Shown in pieces: positions 1-10,179 of a DNA stretch of 64,000 nucleotides. The notes beneath the pieces were generated by a model. That model did not search any database. It was given only the letters and a program-made list of their open reading frames with translations, and was not told where the DNA came from. How positions within the stretch are numbered: position 1 is the first letter of the stretch; every line of letters begins with the position of its first letter. The DNA comes from an uncultured Emticicia sp. (GTDB taxonomy: Bacteria > Bacteroidota > Bacteroidia > Cytophagales > Spirosomataceae): contig NZ_CALCZQ010000008.1 of assembly GCF_937903345.1 (NCBI RefSeq), positions 1 to 64,000 of the forward strand, read 5' to 3'. Both the position numbers and the translations under genes were made by a program.

Positions 1-533
1 TGAGAAAAGAACTTAACGAAAAGATAAACTTTTGTAATTGATGGTAATGATTTGTTTATAGTTAGACAATAAAATATTAATAATTAATCATCTAATTAAA
101 AGTTTCACGTCAATTTGTTGTGGTTGCGAGGTTTTAGAACCTAAAATATTTTTAAATTTATGCTTAATAAAGATTCCCTTCTTTTTTTAGTACATTGTTG
201 CATTTGGATGATTATTAAGTTATTTCAATATCTTTCCATATTATAACTTATGAATTGTGTGCGTTTTAGCACAATTTTGATGAAACCCAACTTGTTTTTC
301 TAAAAATGAAAGTTGTGGGTTTAGTTCAATTAAACCACATTTATATCATTCTAAAATCTTGAATTTACCTAGAAATTAATCTCTCAACAAAATTGACTAA
401 GAACCTAAATTAACTGGAATAGACATTATTTTCAAAAAGCAAAAATTTTACACAATCATAATAGCTTATAAAAATGACTTATCATTAAGTTCACTATCAT
501 TGTAATTAAAATTAAAATTAGGACAAAATTTAT
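1..533. other. AT-rich intergenic region, no gene seen
   Basis: This stretch before the first gene is very AT-rich and has stops in all frames. I see no convincing ORF, tRNA or hairpin terminator. The last ~50 bases before the ATG at 534 presumably hold its promoter, but I could not pick a clear -33/-7 pair. Confidence 0.5.
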
Positions 534-3224
534 ATGAGAATACTTTTATGTACGCTGATTTTCCTGGCAAATATTTCAGTTTTTGCCCAAGTGAAAGAAA
601 AGAAAATTTTGGAAGTGCCAGGTCGTGACCAATACGCACAGATAAATTTAAACGGTACTACTGTTTTGCCAAGCGGTAGGTATATAACTCCCGCCGGCTC
701 AATGGTGCGAATCACAAATGACCCTTTTGGAATGAGTCTTTCGCCAGATGGAAAAAAAGCCGTAACCCTACATAATGGGGTATTTACCATCATTGATTTG
801 GAGAACTTGGTTACAACAAGAATTCCTTCCTACGAAGAAAAAGCAAAGCCTTTGGGTGAAAGCTCATTTATAGGCGTAGCTTTTGCAGACGACAACAACA
901 CACTTTATCTTAGTGGTGGCGATAATGGGGCTGTACTCGTTTATGATATCTCAGCTAAAAAAATGGTAGATTCTATTTCACTTAATGGTACAATTGGTGG
1001 AATAAAATACGCAGATAGTTTTACATCTGATTTGGTCTATAATAAAAATGAGCTGCTTGTTTTGGATAGAGGAAATTTCAGGTTGGTGAGGTACGATTTA
1101 AAAACTAAAACCTTAAAAAAATCAATCGATGTAGGTCGCCAGCCATTTTGCTTGGCTTTGAGTAAAGATAAAAAAATGGCGTTTGTGGCCAATGTAGGTA
1201 TGTATGCGTACCCGATGGTTGAGGGAATTAACGAAAAGAATTATAACGAAAAGCTCATTTCGAGGCATCCATACGGCGATAATACCAAAGAATCAATCAA
1301 CGGCACGACAGTTGATGGACAATTTGCCCCAGGTGTGGGAAGTCCTTTGACACCCGAGGCCATGAGTATTTTTTCAATAGATTTGAACACAAATAAAGTT
1401 GTTGATAAGTTTAAGACAGGGTATCAAATTGGCGAAATGATTGAGGGAACAGAGGTGGTTGGAGGGGCAAGTCCCAATTCAATCGCAGTGGGCAGTAAAT
1501 ATATTTACGTAACCAATGCCACCAATGATAACATTTCAGTAATTGACTATGATGCTCATAAAATTGTTGCCCATATTCCTATCAGCATAGACAAAAGAAT
1601 TGACAAATATAGAGGAGCTTTACCCTTTGGCATTACGCTAAGTAAAGACGAAAAAACGCTTTATGTTGCATTATTGGGCATGAATGCGATTGCAGTGGTG
1701 GATGTGAAGTCAAAGAAAACTATTGGACTAATCCCTTCTGGCTGGGGTCCTACGAGAGTTTTACTTTCTCCCGATGAAAACAATATTTATGCTATTACCT
1801 GCCGTGGATTAGGTGCTGGACCGAATGGAGGTAAAGGTTTCGTGGAACCGCCCCAAGGAACCTATGTCGGGAATATTCAACTGGGGACATTTCAAAAAAT
1901 ACCTATGCCAAATGCTGCTACTTTAAAAACCTACACGCAACAAACCATTTCAAATACATTTTTAGAAAAAACAAGAAAGATAGATAACAATCCTTTGCCA
2001 ATTGACCCTTCGGCTGGAAAAAGCCCAATCAAACATATCGTTTATATTACCAAAGAAAACAGGACTTACGATGAAATATTTGGGCAACTCAAAACGGGTA
2101 AGGGAGATTCTACTTTGGCAAGATTTGGGGTAAATTGTGAATATACCCTACCTGATAGTTTAAGCTGGAAATTTCCACAAATGAAAGTTACGCCAAACCA
2201 CCATAAAATTGCCAAAACTTTTGCTTTTAGTGATAATTTTTATTGCGATAGCGATGCCTCCATCCACGGTCACCACTGGATGATGGGTGTAATACCCAAC
2301 GAATGGGTAGAAGCTAATTCAAGTGTTGATAAAACTGCAAAATACTTTAGTACCGCAGCCGGAAGGCGTTTCCCTGGCTCAACAGGAAGTATGGACCCTG
2401 AGGATTATGCCGAAAAAGGCGGCATTTGGGAAGCAATGGAAAGGAAAAACGTGTCATTTTATAATTTTGGTGAAGCCAACGAAACTGCTCACGTAAGAGA
2501 AAGCTGGGCAGATACAGCCACAGGTGCTGGACATGGTGTAATGGTACCGATGCAAAAGGCATTATATAGCCGAACTAGCCATAATTACGCAGGATATAAC
2601 ACCAATATTCCTGACCAATTTAGGATGAACCAATTTGAGGAAGAGTTTACCAAAATGTGGTTGAAAGGAAAAGAAAAAATGCCATCGTTGGTTACAGTAC
2701 AAATTCCGAATGACCATACTTCAGACCCACGACCAAAAGACGGATACGATACAAGAGCGTCGTTTGTGGCTGATAATGATCTGGCGGTGGGTCGTATTTT
2801 ACATTTTCTTTCAAGAACACCCTATTGGAAAAATATGCTTGTAATCATCACCGAAGACGACCCGCAAGGGGGTGTTGACCACATTGATGCCCACAGATCT
2901 GTACTCATGCTTGCCGGGCCTTATGTCAAAAAAGGGTACGTCAGCAATACACACGCCAACTTTGGTTCTATATTGAAAACTATTTACAACATTCTGAAAG
3001 TGCCTTATGTAAACCAATATGATGTAACAGCGTCGTTACTTCAAGATTTTTTTACTTCAAAACCAGACTTTACGCCATACACTTTAGAAATGCACGACCC
3101 AAGGGTTTTTGATGTGGAAAAATCCATGAAAATATACAACCGAACCATCGATTGGCGAAAAATCATGAAAGGCCCAGAAATGGATGATGTGAAGGAAATA
3201 AAGGAGAATTTTAAAAAGAGATGA
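534..3224 (+). CDS. Secreted YVTN beta-propeller / phosphoesterase fusion protein
   Basis: Predicted exported two-domain protein of 896 residues. It starts with a short signal peptide ending in VFAQ. Residues ~60-430 look like a YVTN/YncE-type beta-propeller (repeated blades such as SPDGKKAVTLHNG and LSKDEKTLYVALLG). Residues ~495-860 are a phosphoesterase domain of the acid-phosphatase AcpA/phospholipase C superfamily. The KENRTYDEIFG motif (about residues 506-516) and the later TEDDPQGG stretch correspond by family knowledge to metal-binding Glu/Asn and Asp/Glu pairs. SDASIHGHHW would carry the nucleophile Ser. The substrate is unknown; phosphate-ester release in the periplasm or at the surface is an inference. 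It is convergent with a paralogue at 3637-6369 and shares a terminator with it. Confidence 0.85.
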   Translation: MRILLCTLIFLANISVFAQVKEKKILEVPGRDQYAQINLNGTTVLPSGRYITPAGSMVRITNDPFGMSLSPDGKKAVTLHNGVFTIIDLENLVTTRIPSYEEKAKPLGESSFIGVAFADDNNTLYLSGGDNGAVLVYDISAKKMVDSISLNGTIGGIKYADSFTSDLVYNKNELLVLDRGNFRLVRYDLKTKTLKKSIDVGRQPFCLALSKDKKMAFVANVGMYAYPMVEGINEKNYNEKLISRHPYGDNTKESINGTTVDGQFAPGVGSPLTPEAMSIFSIDLNTNKVVDKFKTGYQIGEMIEGTEVVGGASPNSIAVGSKYIYVTNATNDNISVIDYDAHKIVAHIPISIDKRIDKYRGALPFGITLSKDEKTLYVALLGMNAIAVVDVKSKKTIGLIPSGWGPTRVLLSPDENNIYAITCRGLGAGPNGGKGFVEPPQGTYVGNIQLGTFQKIPMPNAATLKTYTQQTISNTFLEKTRKIDNNPLPIDPSAGKSPIKHIVYITKENRTYDEIFGQLKTGKGDSTLARFGVNCEYTLPDSLSWKFPQMKVTPNHHKIAKTFAFSDNFYCDSDASIHGHHWMMGVIPNEWVEANSSVDKTAKYFSTAAGRRFPGSTGSMDPEDYAEKGGIWEAMERKNVSFYNFGEANETAHVRESWADTATGAGHGVMVPMQKALYSRTSHNYAGYNTNIPDQFRMNQFEEEFTKMWLKGKEKMPSLVTVQIPNDHTSDPRPKDGYDTRASFVADNDLAVGRILHFLSRTPYWKNMLVIITEDDPQGGVDHIDAHRSVLMLAGPYVKKGYVSNTHANFGSILKTIYNILKVPYVNQYDVTASLLQDFFTSKPDFTPYTLEMHDPRVFDVEKSMKIYNRTIDWRKIMKGPEMDDVKEIKENFKKR

Positions 3225-3636
3225 CGTTTAAAGGTAGGTTTTTAAAATAATTTATATCAGAATTTAAAGTTTTATCCCTTTTGGCAAGCCAATCATCAAA
3301 TTGACTTTTAGAATTGATTAAGCAATTACATTCAATTCAAATTTCTAATTACTCAACCAAAGGGTCTTTGAAAACTGAGTAAATATTTATTTCATTCAAA
3401 AACGAAGCCCACATTTAAACAAATGTGGGCTTCGTTTTTCCATTCAGCAAGAGTTTAGTACTATTTTCAGAAATTAAGAAGACTAATATTTAAAGGTCTT
3501 TTACAAGTTTTTATATGTAAGCCATTCGTTCCTTTATAGCTTTTTTAACATAGAGCTTTATTTCCATACTAGTTCTTAGGTCAATTTTTACAAAAAATAA
3601 GTTTTTGTTTTTTTATAATACTTGATTTTGAACGCC
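3225..3636. other. Intergenic region between convergent genes
   Basis: About 410 bases between the two converging phosphoesterase genes. Apart from the terminator hairpin at 3398-3439 I see no ORF or repeat in it. Confidence 0.6.
3398..3439. terminator. Bidirectional intrinsic terminator
   Basis: A perfect 19-bp inverted repeat (3398-3416 with 3421-3439) with a 4-base loop. The GC core is CGAAGCCCACA. The arms end in A runs and T runs, so each strand gives a hairpin followed by U residues. It lies between two convergent genes and fits termination in both directions. Confidence 0.9.
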
Positions 3637-6369
3637 TCAATCTTCATCAATCCCTCCAGCCAATGCTGCGGGATATTTCTTTTTTCCTTTCACAGAAAAC
3701 CATAGGATTTTATTCAAAATATCGTCATGTCCCCGGTCAATTTCTTGGAAGGCATATTTAATAGATTGGTCATGAAACTTGAGTGCCGATCCTGACAATT
3801 TAGTTCTGATGGAATTCATCTCATCAAGTGGAATTAGGTTTTGGTGGGGTTTGAATTTAAAAGAAAAATCAGGCGTTTTGCTAAAACAATCAAACATTGG
3901 CAAAGCAGTGGCATCAATAACGTTCATTGGCGGTAAACCCAAAATCTGTTCCATGGTACGAAGCATCGAGGTTTGGTTATATTGAGTGCTAACGGTTTTT
4001 TGAAGTCTATTATACGGACTGATCACAAAACCGGTGGTTCGATAGGAAGAAAGATGATCCCAACCCGCTTGTGAGTCGTCTTCCGAAACAAAAATTACAG
4101 TGTTTTCAGCAAATTTACTGTTGTTTATTGCTTCCACTATTCTGCCTAATGCCAAGTCGTTATCTGCCACCATGGCTCTAGGCGTTGGAAACATGGGATT
4201 TGTTCCTGCGGTATGGTCGTTTGGCAAGGCCATCACCATCAAGTTGGGCAATTCACCTCCATTTGTTTCGATTTCTTTTAATTCCCTTATAAAATCATCC
4301 GCACGCATTTGGTCTGAAACGGTTTCATTATCTCCGCCAGGAAAAGTTTGTGATAAAAATGGACGAATTCTTGAAATAGTGGTAGTGCTATGGTATTTGA
4401 AATCCGCCAAATCGTTGTTTTTACGTTTATCAAAAAGTGTTTTCCAATCGTATTTTTTTTCACCTTCCATATGAAAATCACAAGCCTCGCCATAAATTCT
4501 TACAGTTTTGCCATGATCTAGGGCATTGTTCCAAATTAAACCGTTTTTGTTATAAACCATCGCATCATATAGCACGTGCGGGTAGCTACGAAACCAAGCT
4601 CGCACCGACTTTTCGGTATAATCTGTCACCATACCTGCTGAAGCCCAGTGATGGCCTTCGGCTGAACCCTTACCCGACACATGATAATTGTCTAATAATA
4701 AATAATCTTTTGCTATTTGATGTTGGTTTGGTGTAATTGAATCACCAAAAATACAAAGCGATTTCATTCCACGACCTTGTGGTAAATCACCCAAAACTTG
4801 GTCATAAGTGCGATTTTCTTTAATAATGTAAAGCACATGTTTAAACACCGATGGCTCCCCAATACGCTCAGGAACCGGCACGGGAGCAACATTTGGTCTT
4901 GGTGCACGGGAGGTTAATTCCATTCGGTAGGACAAATTCAGTTTTTGCACTTTTTCTGTAAATACATTCAATTCACTTTGATTTGGAATATCAATAAACG
5001 AGATTGAAGCCATTTGTTTATGGGCATTAAAAGCCTTTATTTTTTTCTTAGGATTTTTGCCTTCATCATCAAAATCTGTATCGTTCAAAGCCCTTGCCCC
5101 TGTTGATTCCAAATTACATACAACCATGCTATTTTCATGCAGTACGATGGAAGAAGGATACGCTTCGGTAGGAATATATCCCTTAATCGTATAGTTGTTT
5201 TTATCAGATCTGTTCTTTAAATCAACCACACAAATGGCATTATCCAATCCATTGGCCACATACAAAACCGAGCCATCGCTGTTGATAGCCAAACCGTTTG
5301 GAGAAGAGCCAACATATTCTTTACTATTCCTAAAAAGCCCTATATCTATTGAATCAATTACAATACCTTGTTGGGCGTTTATTACTGAAATATAATCGCT
5401 ATTTCCATTGGCTACATAAATAAAATTTTTATCGGGGCTAGAAATAATCGCACTGGGGTGCAAACCTACTTTTATTTCTTTCAAAAATATGCCCGAATTA
5501 GTATTCAAAATCGATACGGACCCTTGGTTCATCGCACCCGTTTTTGGATCAACATACGCTTTCCCCCACGGAATGCCTGCAGTTTCCAAACCATTAGTAG
5601 AATCAGGTAAAGGACCAGCCCAATTAGTTATAAATGCTTTTTCACCAATTATTTCAATCCCATACGGTGCTACACCAGTCGGTACTTCGTATATTTTCTT
5701 ACCATCGGCTACTCGCACTTTTGCCATTTTATTATTACCATTCAATACAGTATAAATGTATAAATACCCATTTTCTACTTTGGGAATAACTTGATTTGGC
5801 AAGGCAATGGTAGCAGGTGCAATAGGTGTAAAAGGAAATACATTCATCAATTTGGCTTTTTTGCCATCCCAATATGCCTGCATCACAAATGAATTGGCTT
5901 TGCCAAGACTGCCACCTCCTAAGAATATATCTCGCCCACCTGCTCCCCAAAAAATAAAAGTAGAATCATGGTGAACGATGGTACTTATTCCCGAAAATGT
6001 ACTCATTGTTCCCTTAAATTTTGAATCCGTATTATAGCTGTATCTATCAATTAATTTTTTAGTATTTAGGTCAAAAAAAGCAATGCCAAAACGGTCTTCC
6101 ACGACCAATGTTCGATTGTCGGATAGTTTTACGACGTCCAAACTATGGTTTTCAAAAGTTCCATCGCCAAATTCAACCGATACGCCAGCAGCATTTAAAA
6201 TTCGGTTATAGGGCATTATGAAAGGTGCTTCTGTTGCAAAAAGCGTGCGGTCGTCATTTTCATTTCGGTATTCGTTCCCTGATTTTTGGCCAATTTGGTT
6301 GGTTTTACAAGCCCAAAAAACAAGGGAAGTCAATAAAAAAGTAAATCCTAGTTTAAAATTATTTTTCAT
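3637..6369 (-). CDS. Beta-propeller / phosphoesterase lipoprotein
   Basis: A 910-residue paralogue of the protein at 534-3224, here with a lipoprotein signal (lipobox around LVFWAC, Cys at residue 21). It is therefore predicted to be membrane-anchored rather than soluble. The N-terminal half carries YVTN-like blades (SSPDKNFIYVANGNSDYISV). The C-terminal half has the phosphoesterase signatures IIKENRTYDQVLGDL, GSAEGHHW and VSEDDSQAGWDH, corresponding to the AcpA-type metal and nucleophile motifs. The substrate is not known. Directly upstream lies a dead phosphonate/phosphate-type ABC transporter operon, so a role in phosphorus scavenging is tempting but only inferred. Confidence 0.85.
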   Translation of the reverse strand: MKNNFKLGFTFLLTSLVFWACKTNQIGQKSGNEYRNENDDRTLFATEAPFIMPYNRILNAAGVSVEFGDGTFENHSLDVVKLSDNRTLVVEDRFGIAFFDLNTKKLIDRYSYNTDSKFKGTMSTFSGISTIVHHDSTFIFWGAGGRDIFLGGGSLGKANSFVMQAYWDGKKAKLMNVFPFTPIAPATIALPNQVIPKVENGYLYIYTVLNGNNKMAKVRVADGKKIYEVPTGVAPYGIEIIGEKAFITNWAGPLPDSTNGLETAGIPWGKAYVDPKTGAMNQGSVSILNTNSGIFLKEIKVGLHPSAIISSPDKNFIYVANGNSDYISVINAQQGIVIDSIDIGLFRNSKEYVGSSPNGLAINSDGSVLYVANGLDNAICVVDLKNRSDKNNYTIKGYIPTEAYPSSIVLHENSMVVCNLESTGARALNDTDFDDEGKNPKKKIKAFNAHKQMASISFIDIPNQSELNVFTEKVQKLNLSYRMELTSRAPRPNVAPVPVPERIGEPSVFKHVLYIIKENRTYDQVLGDLPQGRGMKSLCIFGDSITPNQHQIAKDYLLLDNYHVSGKGSAEGHHWASAGMVTDYTEKSVRAWFRSYPHVLYDAMVYNKNGLIWNNALDHGKTVRIYGEACDFHMEGEKKYDWKTLFDKRKNNDLADFKYHSTTTISRIRPFLSQTFPGGDNETVSDQMRADDFIRELKEIETNGGELPNLMVMALPNDHTAGTNPMFPTPRAMVADNDLALGRIVEAINNSKFAENTVIFVSEDDSQAGWDHLSSYRTTGFVISPYNRLQKTVSTQYNQTSMLRTMEQILGLPPMNVIDATALPMFDCFSKTPDFSFKFKPHQNLIPLDEMNSIRTKLSGSALKFHDQSIKYAFQEIDRGHDDILNKILWFSVKGKKKYPAALAGGIDED

Positions 6370-6413
6370 CTGTTTGGTTTTATATTTGAGATTAAAAAAT
6401 CCTTGAAAGTTAA

Positions 6414-6844
6414 TTATTTTACAGGCATTAAAGCAAAATTACAATTTTTTCCTAATAGTCTATCTCTTAAAAAGTTAGAGGTATTTTCAACGATTAGAAG
6501 CATAAGTACAATCATGGTGATGAGTGCAGTGGCGTCTTTATGCTGCAAAACACGCATGGACTTATAAAGTGTATAACCGATGGAATCTCAAAAAATTGAT
6601 CCTAAAAAAGCCATAGACAAAGTTTGTAAAATAGACTGCCCCACCCATTTTCGTAAAATAATGCAATATTGGGCGGAAACATTTCCACAAAAAATTCTTG
6701 CAAGAAATGAAATTCTGTAAAAATTACCAAGAGATTAAATTTAATGTAAGAACAAAGCAAAACCACCAAAAGAATAACAATGCTTGTGAGCGTTGCCTTT
6801 TTCCTAAATTATTCGGAAGTTAAATCAAATTTAAAATCGCTCAT
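6414..6844 (-). pseudogene. phnE: Decayed phosphonate-type ABC permease (second PhnE copy)
   Basis: Read on the minus strand, an ATG at 6844 overlaps the stop of the preceding permease remnant (ATGA). After a stop near codon 12, a frame gives a membrane segment (ATLTSIVILLVVLLCSYIKF), then EMFPPNIALFYENGWGSL and LWLFLGSIF before another stop. The last part (RVLQHKDATALITMIVLMLL, then LRDRLLGK) matches the C-terminus of PhnE-like permeases. The middle of the protein, including the EAA loop, is deleted. The protein would be the inner-membrane channel of a PhnCDE-type importer. Non-functional. Confidence 0.75.
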
Positions 6845-7655
6845 TTTAAAACTATTCTATTTTTTAATTTATTTCTACAATAAGAAGATAAACCCTCAAT
6901 ACTAAAAACCAAAACTTTCACAATTATCAAGGCTGAAAAAGCACGGTGATATTCTAATAAACTAAAAGAATTTTCGAATTCATAACCAATTCCCCCTGCC
7001 CCAATAGCCGCTAAAAGTACCAAAAGGCGAATATTTACCTCTAATCGGAATAAGGCATTGGAGATTAAATTCAGTATAATTTCGGGCATCACTGCGAAAG
7101 CAATAATTTAAATTTAATTTACTTCAATAGAAGCCACAGAATCCATCAGCGTTGGTGGGATATCCTCAATTGTATAGGCTATTAACTTACCCAACATGAC
7201 CACGCAACCCAATGCAATGGCTATAATGGCTGGTACAGCTCCCAAACAAAACCAAACGAAGTAATGAGTAACAAAATAAAAAGTTCTGGAATAGACCGCT
7301 CAATGCTATTCAAGGATGGTGTGATATTGCGAACCCAAGGATTACTCAGATTCGCAGCGGCAAAAGCTGCGATAAATAATGAAAGTAAGGTTCCAAAAAA
7401 AGTACATTAAAATGCAATTAAAATGGCATCAAAAGTAGGTTGAAGCATGTCTGGGAAAGCAGCCCAATCGGGAGGAAAAATTCTGGCGATAAAAAATGTC
7501 CCGTTTGCTATCCCTACACCAAAGTCTGAAAAATAAATTTTACAAGATTTTGATGCTAGAAAAGTTAAGAAAATCAATCTTCCTAATGGATGAACAATAT
7601 TTTTATATCGAGCTGTTTTAAATTCGGATATTTTCATTTTCCTTAAAAGGCCCAT
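6841..7655 (-). pseudogene. phnE: Decayed phosphonate-type ABC permease (first PhnE copy)
   Basis: The sequence is nearly full length but interrupted. The N-terminal part (7407-7655) ends with FPPDWAAFPDMLQPTFDAIL, then a stop. The middle (FGTLLSLFIAAFAAANLSNP, RSIPELFILLLITSFG) and GAVPAIIAIALGCVVMLGKL lie in shifted frames, followed by stops near 7110. The C-terminal part (6841-7092) has NALFRLEVNIRLLVLLAAIG then AGGIGYEFE, a hallmark of PhnE/PtxC permeases. At least one frameshift and several stops make it non-functional. It forms a dead operon with the phnC remnant upstream and the second permease remnant downstream. Confidence 0.8.
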
Positions 7656-7717
7656 GTTGACAATTCTTCCCGATAAATTTCTGAGAGTTGATCTTCACTC
7701 AAATTTTGCTTGCCATC

Positions 7718-8399
7718 TCAAATAATTTTTCCTTCTTTAATTGCAATTTCTCTTGTGCAATATTTTGCTTTCATTTCTGGTTGATGAAAAAACCCAATCA
7801 GTGGAATCTCTTCAGCAGGAGGCTTTATCAATTTCATAATTAATTTGGCGTTTTTAGGGTCTAAATTAGAGATGGTCTCATCGGCCAAAAGCAAGTTTGG
7901 TTTTTGAAAAATTACTCTTGCGATGCCTACCCGCTGTTTTTTGCCACCGCTGAAACTTGAAACTTTATTATTTGCCAAGTGTTTCATATTTACTTTTTCC
8001 AATGCTCCTATGACTTCGTGTGCTTCGGCGTATGTAAATCCGTAAAAAATACTTCTAAAAGTAGTTGTACTCCCAAGACGGCGAATCATCACATCTTCCA
8101 ATACAGTCAGCCTTTGAACTAGGTGATAACCTTAAAAAATAACCCCAGTTTTTTGACTTACTTTCCTAGGTTTTTTATTGGAAAGTATAAAAATATTAAC
8201 TAAATCCCCTAATTCGTTTTTAAAAATAGCTGAACCTGAATCTAGTTTAGGTAATCCATTTAAACTCCTCAAAGTCAATGTTTTACAAACACCTGAGGCT
8301 CCCAAAATGCCAACAAATTCTCCTTTTTTTACCTTGAAGGAAATATTTAGGAAGCAGGTAAAGAATTGTTGAAAATTATTGCCTTAAATTATTAATCAT
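7718..8399 (-). pseudogene. phnC: Decayed phosphonate-type ABC ATPase (PhnC)
   Basis: Minus-strand reading gives FKVKKGEFVGILGASGVCKT. This is a PhnC-type Walker A in which the third glycine of GxxGxGK is replaced by Cys. An in-frame TAA follows at 8132-8134, where the family has Gln in IFQ. Downstream are VLEDVMIRRLG, the signature FSGGKKQRVGIARV, Walker B NLLLADETISNLDPKNA and a switch-His region (FFHQPE). The first ~10 codons (ATG at 8399) are also out of frame. The product would have been the ATPase of a phosphonate/phosphite/phosphate importer. No phnD binding-protein gene was found nearby. Confidence 0.85.
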
Positions 8400-8872
8400 T
8401 CACTTCAACCTTTTAAATTTTCTCAAAGGCACTTTAGCTGAGTTGAAGTACTCATAATTATTTTCCTTTATTGCTTTCACATTTTTCTAAAGAATTCACT
8501 TAACAGAGTAGGTAATTGTCTTTACACAAATCTCATGAAACTTTAACAAAACTTCGACCTAATGTAAGCATTTTAAAAAATTCCGACTTAAAACTTTCAT
8601 TATTGTACTACGCTTTTAGTTAATAACTATCTTTTCCTTTTGATCACAAGATTATATTGTGCCTCAAAATTTAGGACTATATAATTTACATAAATGCTTG
8701 ATTGATTTATGTAATAATTTTTCAATAAAAACAGTTGTTGATAGATAAAATTTCAAAAAAACTAATTATCAAAGATTTTAAAGTAAACCATTAAAAATTT
8801 CACAACGAAGACTTTTCGTTATGAAAAAAAACAAATGTTTTGGAAATTCAATCTGCTCGTTTCAAAACACAA
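8400..8872. other. Intergenic region without recognisable genes
   Basis: About 470 AT-rich bases between the dead phnC and the terminator at 8873-8901. All frames are closed by frequent stops. I looked for a phnD remnant and saw none. Confidence 0.5.
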
Positions 8873-8901
8873 AAAAAACCACCTTAAAAAGATGGCTTTT
8901 T
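8873..8901 (-). terminator. Intrinsic terminator of the 9.0-10.9 kb operon
   Basis: On the minus strand an 11-bp stem (AAAAAGCCATC paired with GGTGGTTTTTT, two G-U pairs) with a 7-base loop is followed by a long T run. It lies downstream of the last minus-strand ORF (8955-9140) and would end the operon that starts at the 10.9 kb promoter module. Confidence 0.7.
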
Positions 8902-8954
8902 GAATCAACCCTAACCACTTTTACCTATTAAATTATCTTCTTAACTTTTTAAAA

Positions 8955-9140
8955 CTAATGATGTTGATATTTATATATATTTCTCATGGCCTTTTTTGTC
9001 AAAATCAAACCATATAACCATTTAATTGAAAGTCTTGAAAAACAAGACCATCTGTCTCCTAAAGTAGTAAGTTGCAAGATTTCGTAGCTTCCAAGTATCA
9101 ATAAAATGACAATTAGAGAAATTTCAATTTTATAAAACAT
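8955..9140 (-). CDS. Small single-span membrane protein, function unknown
   Basis: A 61-residue ORF with one hydrophobic segment (ISLIVILLILGSYEIL, residues ~7-22) and a basic, His-ending tail. It does not match a family I recognise. It follows the lysine-rich gene by 29 bases on the same strand and precedes a good terminator, so it is probably the last gene of that operon. Its small size keeps confidence moderate. Confidence 0.45.
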   Translation of the reverse strand: MFYKIEISLIVILLILGSYEILQLTTLGDRWSCFSRLSIKWLYGLILTKKAMRNIYKYQHH

Positions 9141-9169
9141 AGGTTTGCTATTGATCTATTTTTAAATTG

Positions 9170-9469
9170 TTAAGTTATATTTAGCTTTACAGCCTTAGAT
9201 TTAGCAACAACAGGAAGTCTTTTTACTGATACTTTTTTTGTTGATGTTTTATGTTTTGCTGCAATAGCTAATTGTTTTATATTTAACTTTTTTGTCACTT
9301 TTTTAGCCACTTCATTTTCCTTCATTCGAAGTTTGGCTACTTTCTTAGCAATTTTCTTCGATACATTTTTTATAGTCTTCTTGAGATTTTTATTGATTTT
9401 ATCAATTGAGATAAATTCAATCAAAGTTGCCGAAATACCTTCGCTAATTTGTTTTACTGCTGTTTTCAT
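9170..9469 (-). CDS. Lysine-rich small basic protein
   Basis: A 99-residue protein with about a quarter lysine, mostly in KK(I/V)AKK-type repeats (KKIAKKVAKLRMKENEVAKK). The composition resembles histone-H1-like or AlgP-like bacterial nucleic-acid-binding proteins, but no specific family is claimed. It starts ten bases after the stop of the barrel protein gene at 9480, in the same operon. It may bind DNA or polyanions under stress, which is an inference from charge alone. Confidence 0.6.
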   Translation of the reverse strand: MKTAVKQISEGISATLIEFISIDKINKNLKKTIKNVSKKIAKKVAKLRMKENEVAKKVTKKLNIKQLAIAAKHKTSTKKVSVKRLPVVAKSKAVKLNIT

Positions 9470-9479
9470 AAGTTTACTA

Positions 9480-10118
9480 TTATAAAATTCTGAATCCTAA
9501 AGTTGCTTGTATCCAAACATTCTTGTAACGAGGATTAGTTGATGTGCCATCTCCGTTATTATTTTGGATATCCCAACCAGCTCTTGCACCAATTACTACA
9601 CGATCTATGTTGACGTCAAGACCTCCAACGGCACACAATATATTTTTACGAATGTTAGTGTTCTTAAATTCGTCTTGCTGCTCAACGGTTGCAAGAGCAT
9701 TTTTGAACACATCTTTTTGTTTTGTCAAAAAAGAGAATTGCGGTCCTAGTTGAATTGTCATAAAATCGACAGGTTTAATAGAAAGTAGCAATGGAATATC
9801 TATATAGTCGGTTGTACGAGTCAAATCGTAAGTATTTCCTAGAAACGTACCTGTTTGTTTATATCCTTTTTGCGAAAACAATACTTCGGGTTGAACACCC
9901 AAAAATTTACTAATTGGGATGGCCATAAATACGCCACCGGCTAAGCCAAACTTTCCTTTAGCATCAAAATTTTCGCCATTAGAATCATAAATATTTGAAT
10001 AATTAGAACCAATTTTGAGTCCAAATTGAAACATTTTGCGTGCATTATCTGATTCTTGTGCTTCACAAAGGTTGATACCTAAAACAGCAAGGGTTAAAAT
10101 TAAAAGTAACTTTTTCAT
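9480..10118 (-). CDS. PorT-like outer-membrane beta-barrel protein
   Basis: A 212-residue protein with a signal peptide (MKKLLLILTLAVLGINLCEA). Alternating-hydrophobicity strands run to the end, including FGLKIGSNYSNIYDSNG, GVQPEVLFSQKGYK and a closing strand WIQATLGFRIL. This pattern fits the small outer-membrane barrel family found in Bacteroidota (PorT-like, PF13568-type). Its transport or adhesive role cannot be told. It sits in the CsbD-headed stress operon, so it may be an envelope protein made under stress. Confidence 0.8.
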   Translation of the reverse strand: MKKLLLILTLAVLGINLCEAQESDNARKMFQFGLKIGSNYSNIYDSNGENFDAKGKFGLAGGVFMAIPISKFLGVQPEVLFSQKGYKQTGTFLGNTYDLTRTTDYIDIPLLLSIKPVDFMTIQLGPQFSFLTKQKDVFKNALATVEQQDEFKNTNIRKNILCAVGGLDVNIDRVVIGARAGWDIQNNNGDGTSTNPRYKNVWIQATLGFRIL

Positions 10119-10179
10119 TTTTTAAAGAATTAAAATAGTGTGCATATAAAATTTTACTGTATAGAAGTTGTGCTGGGCA

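Noticed and set aside
4100..4474. A 124-residue plus-strand ORF inside the phosphoesterase lipoprotein gene.
   Set aside because: It is an antisense shadow of a well-supported gene with no family features.
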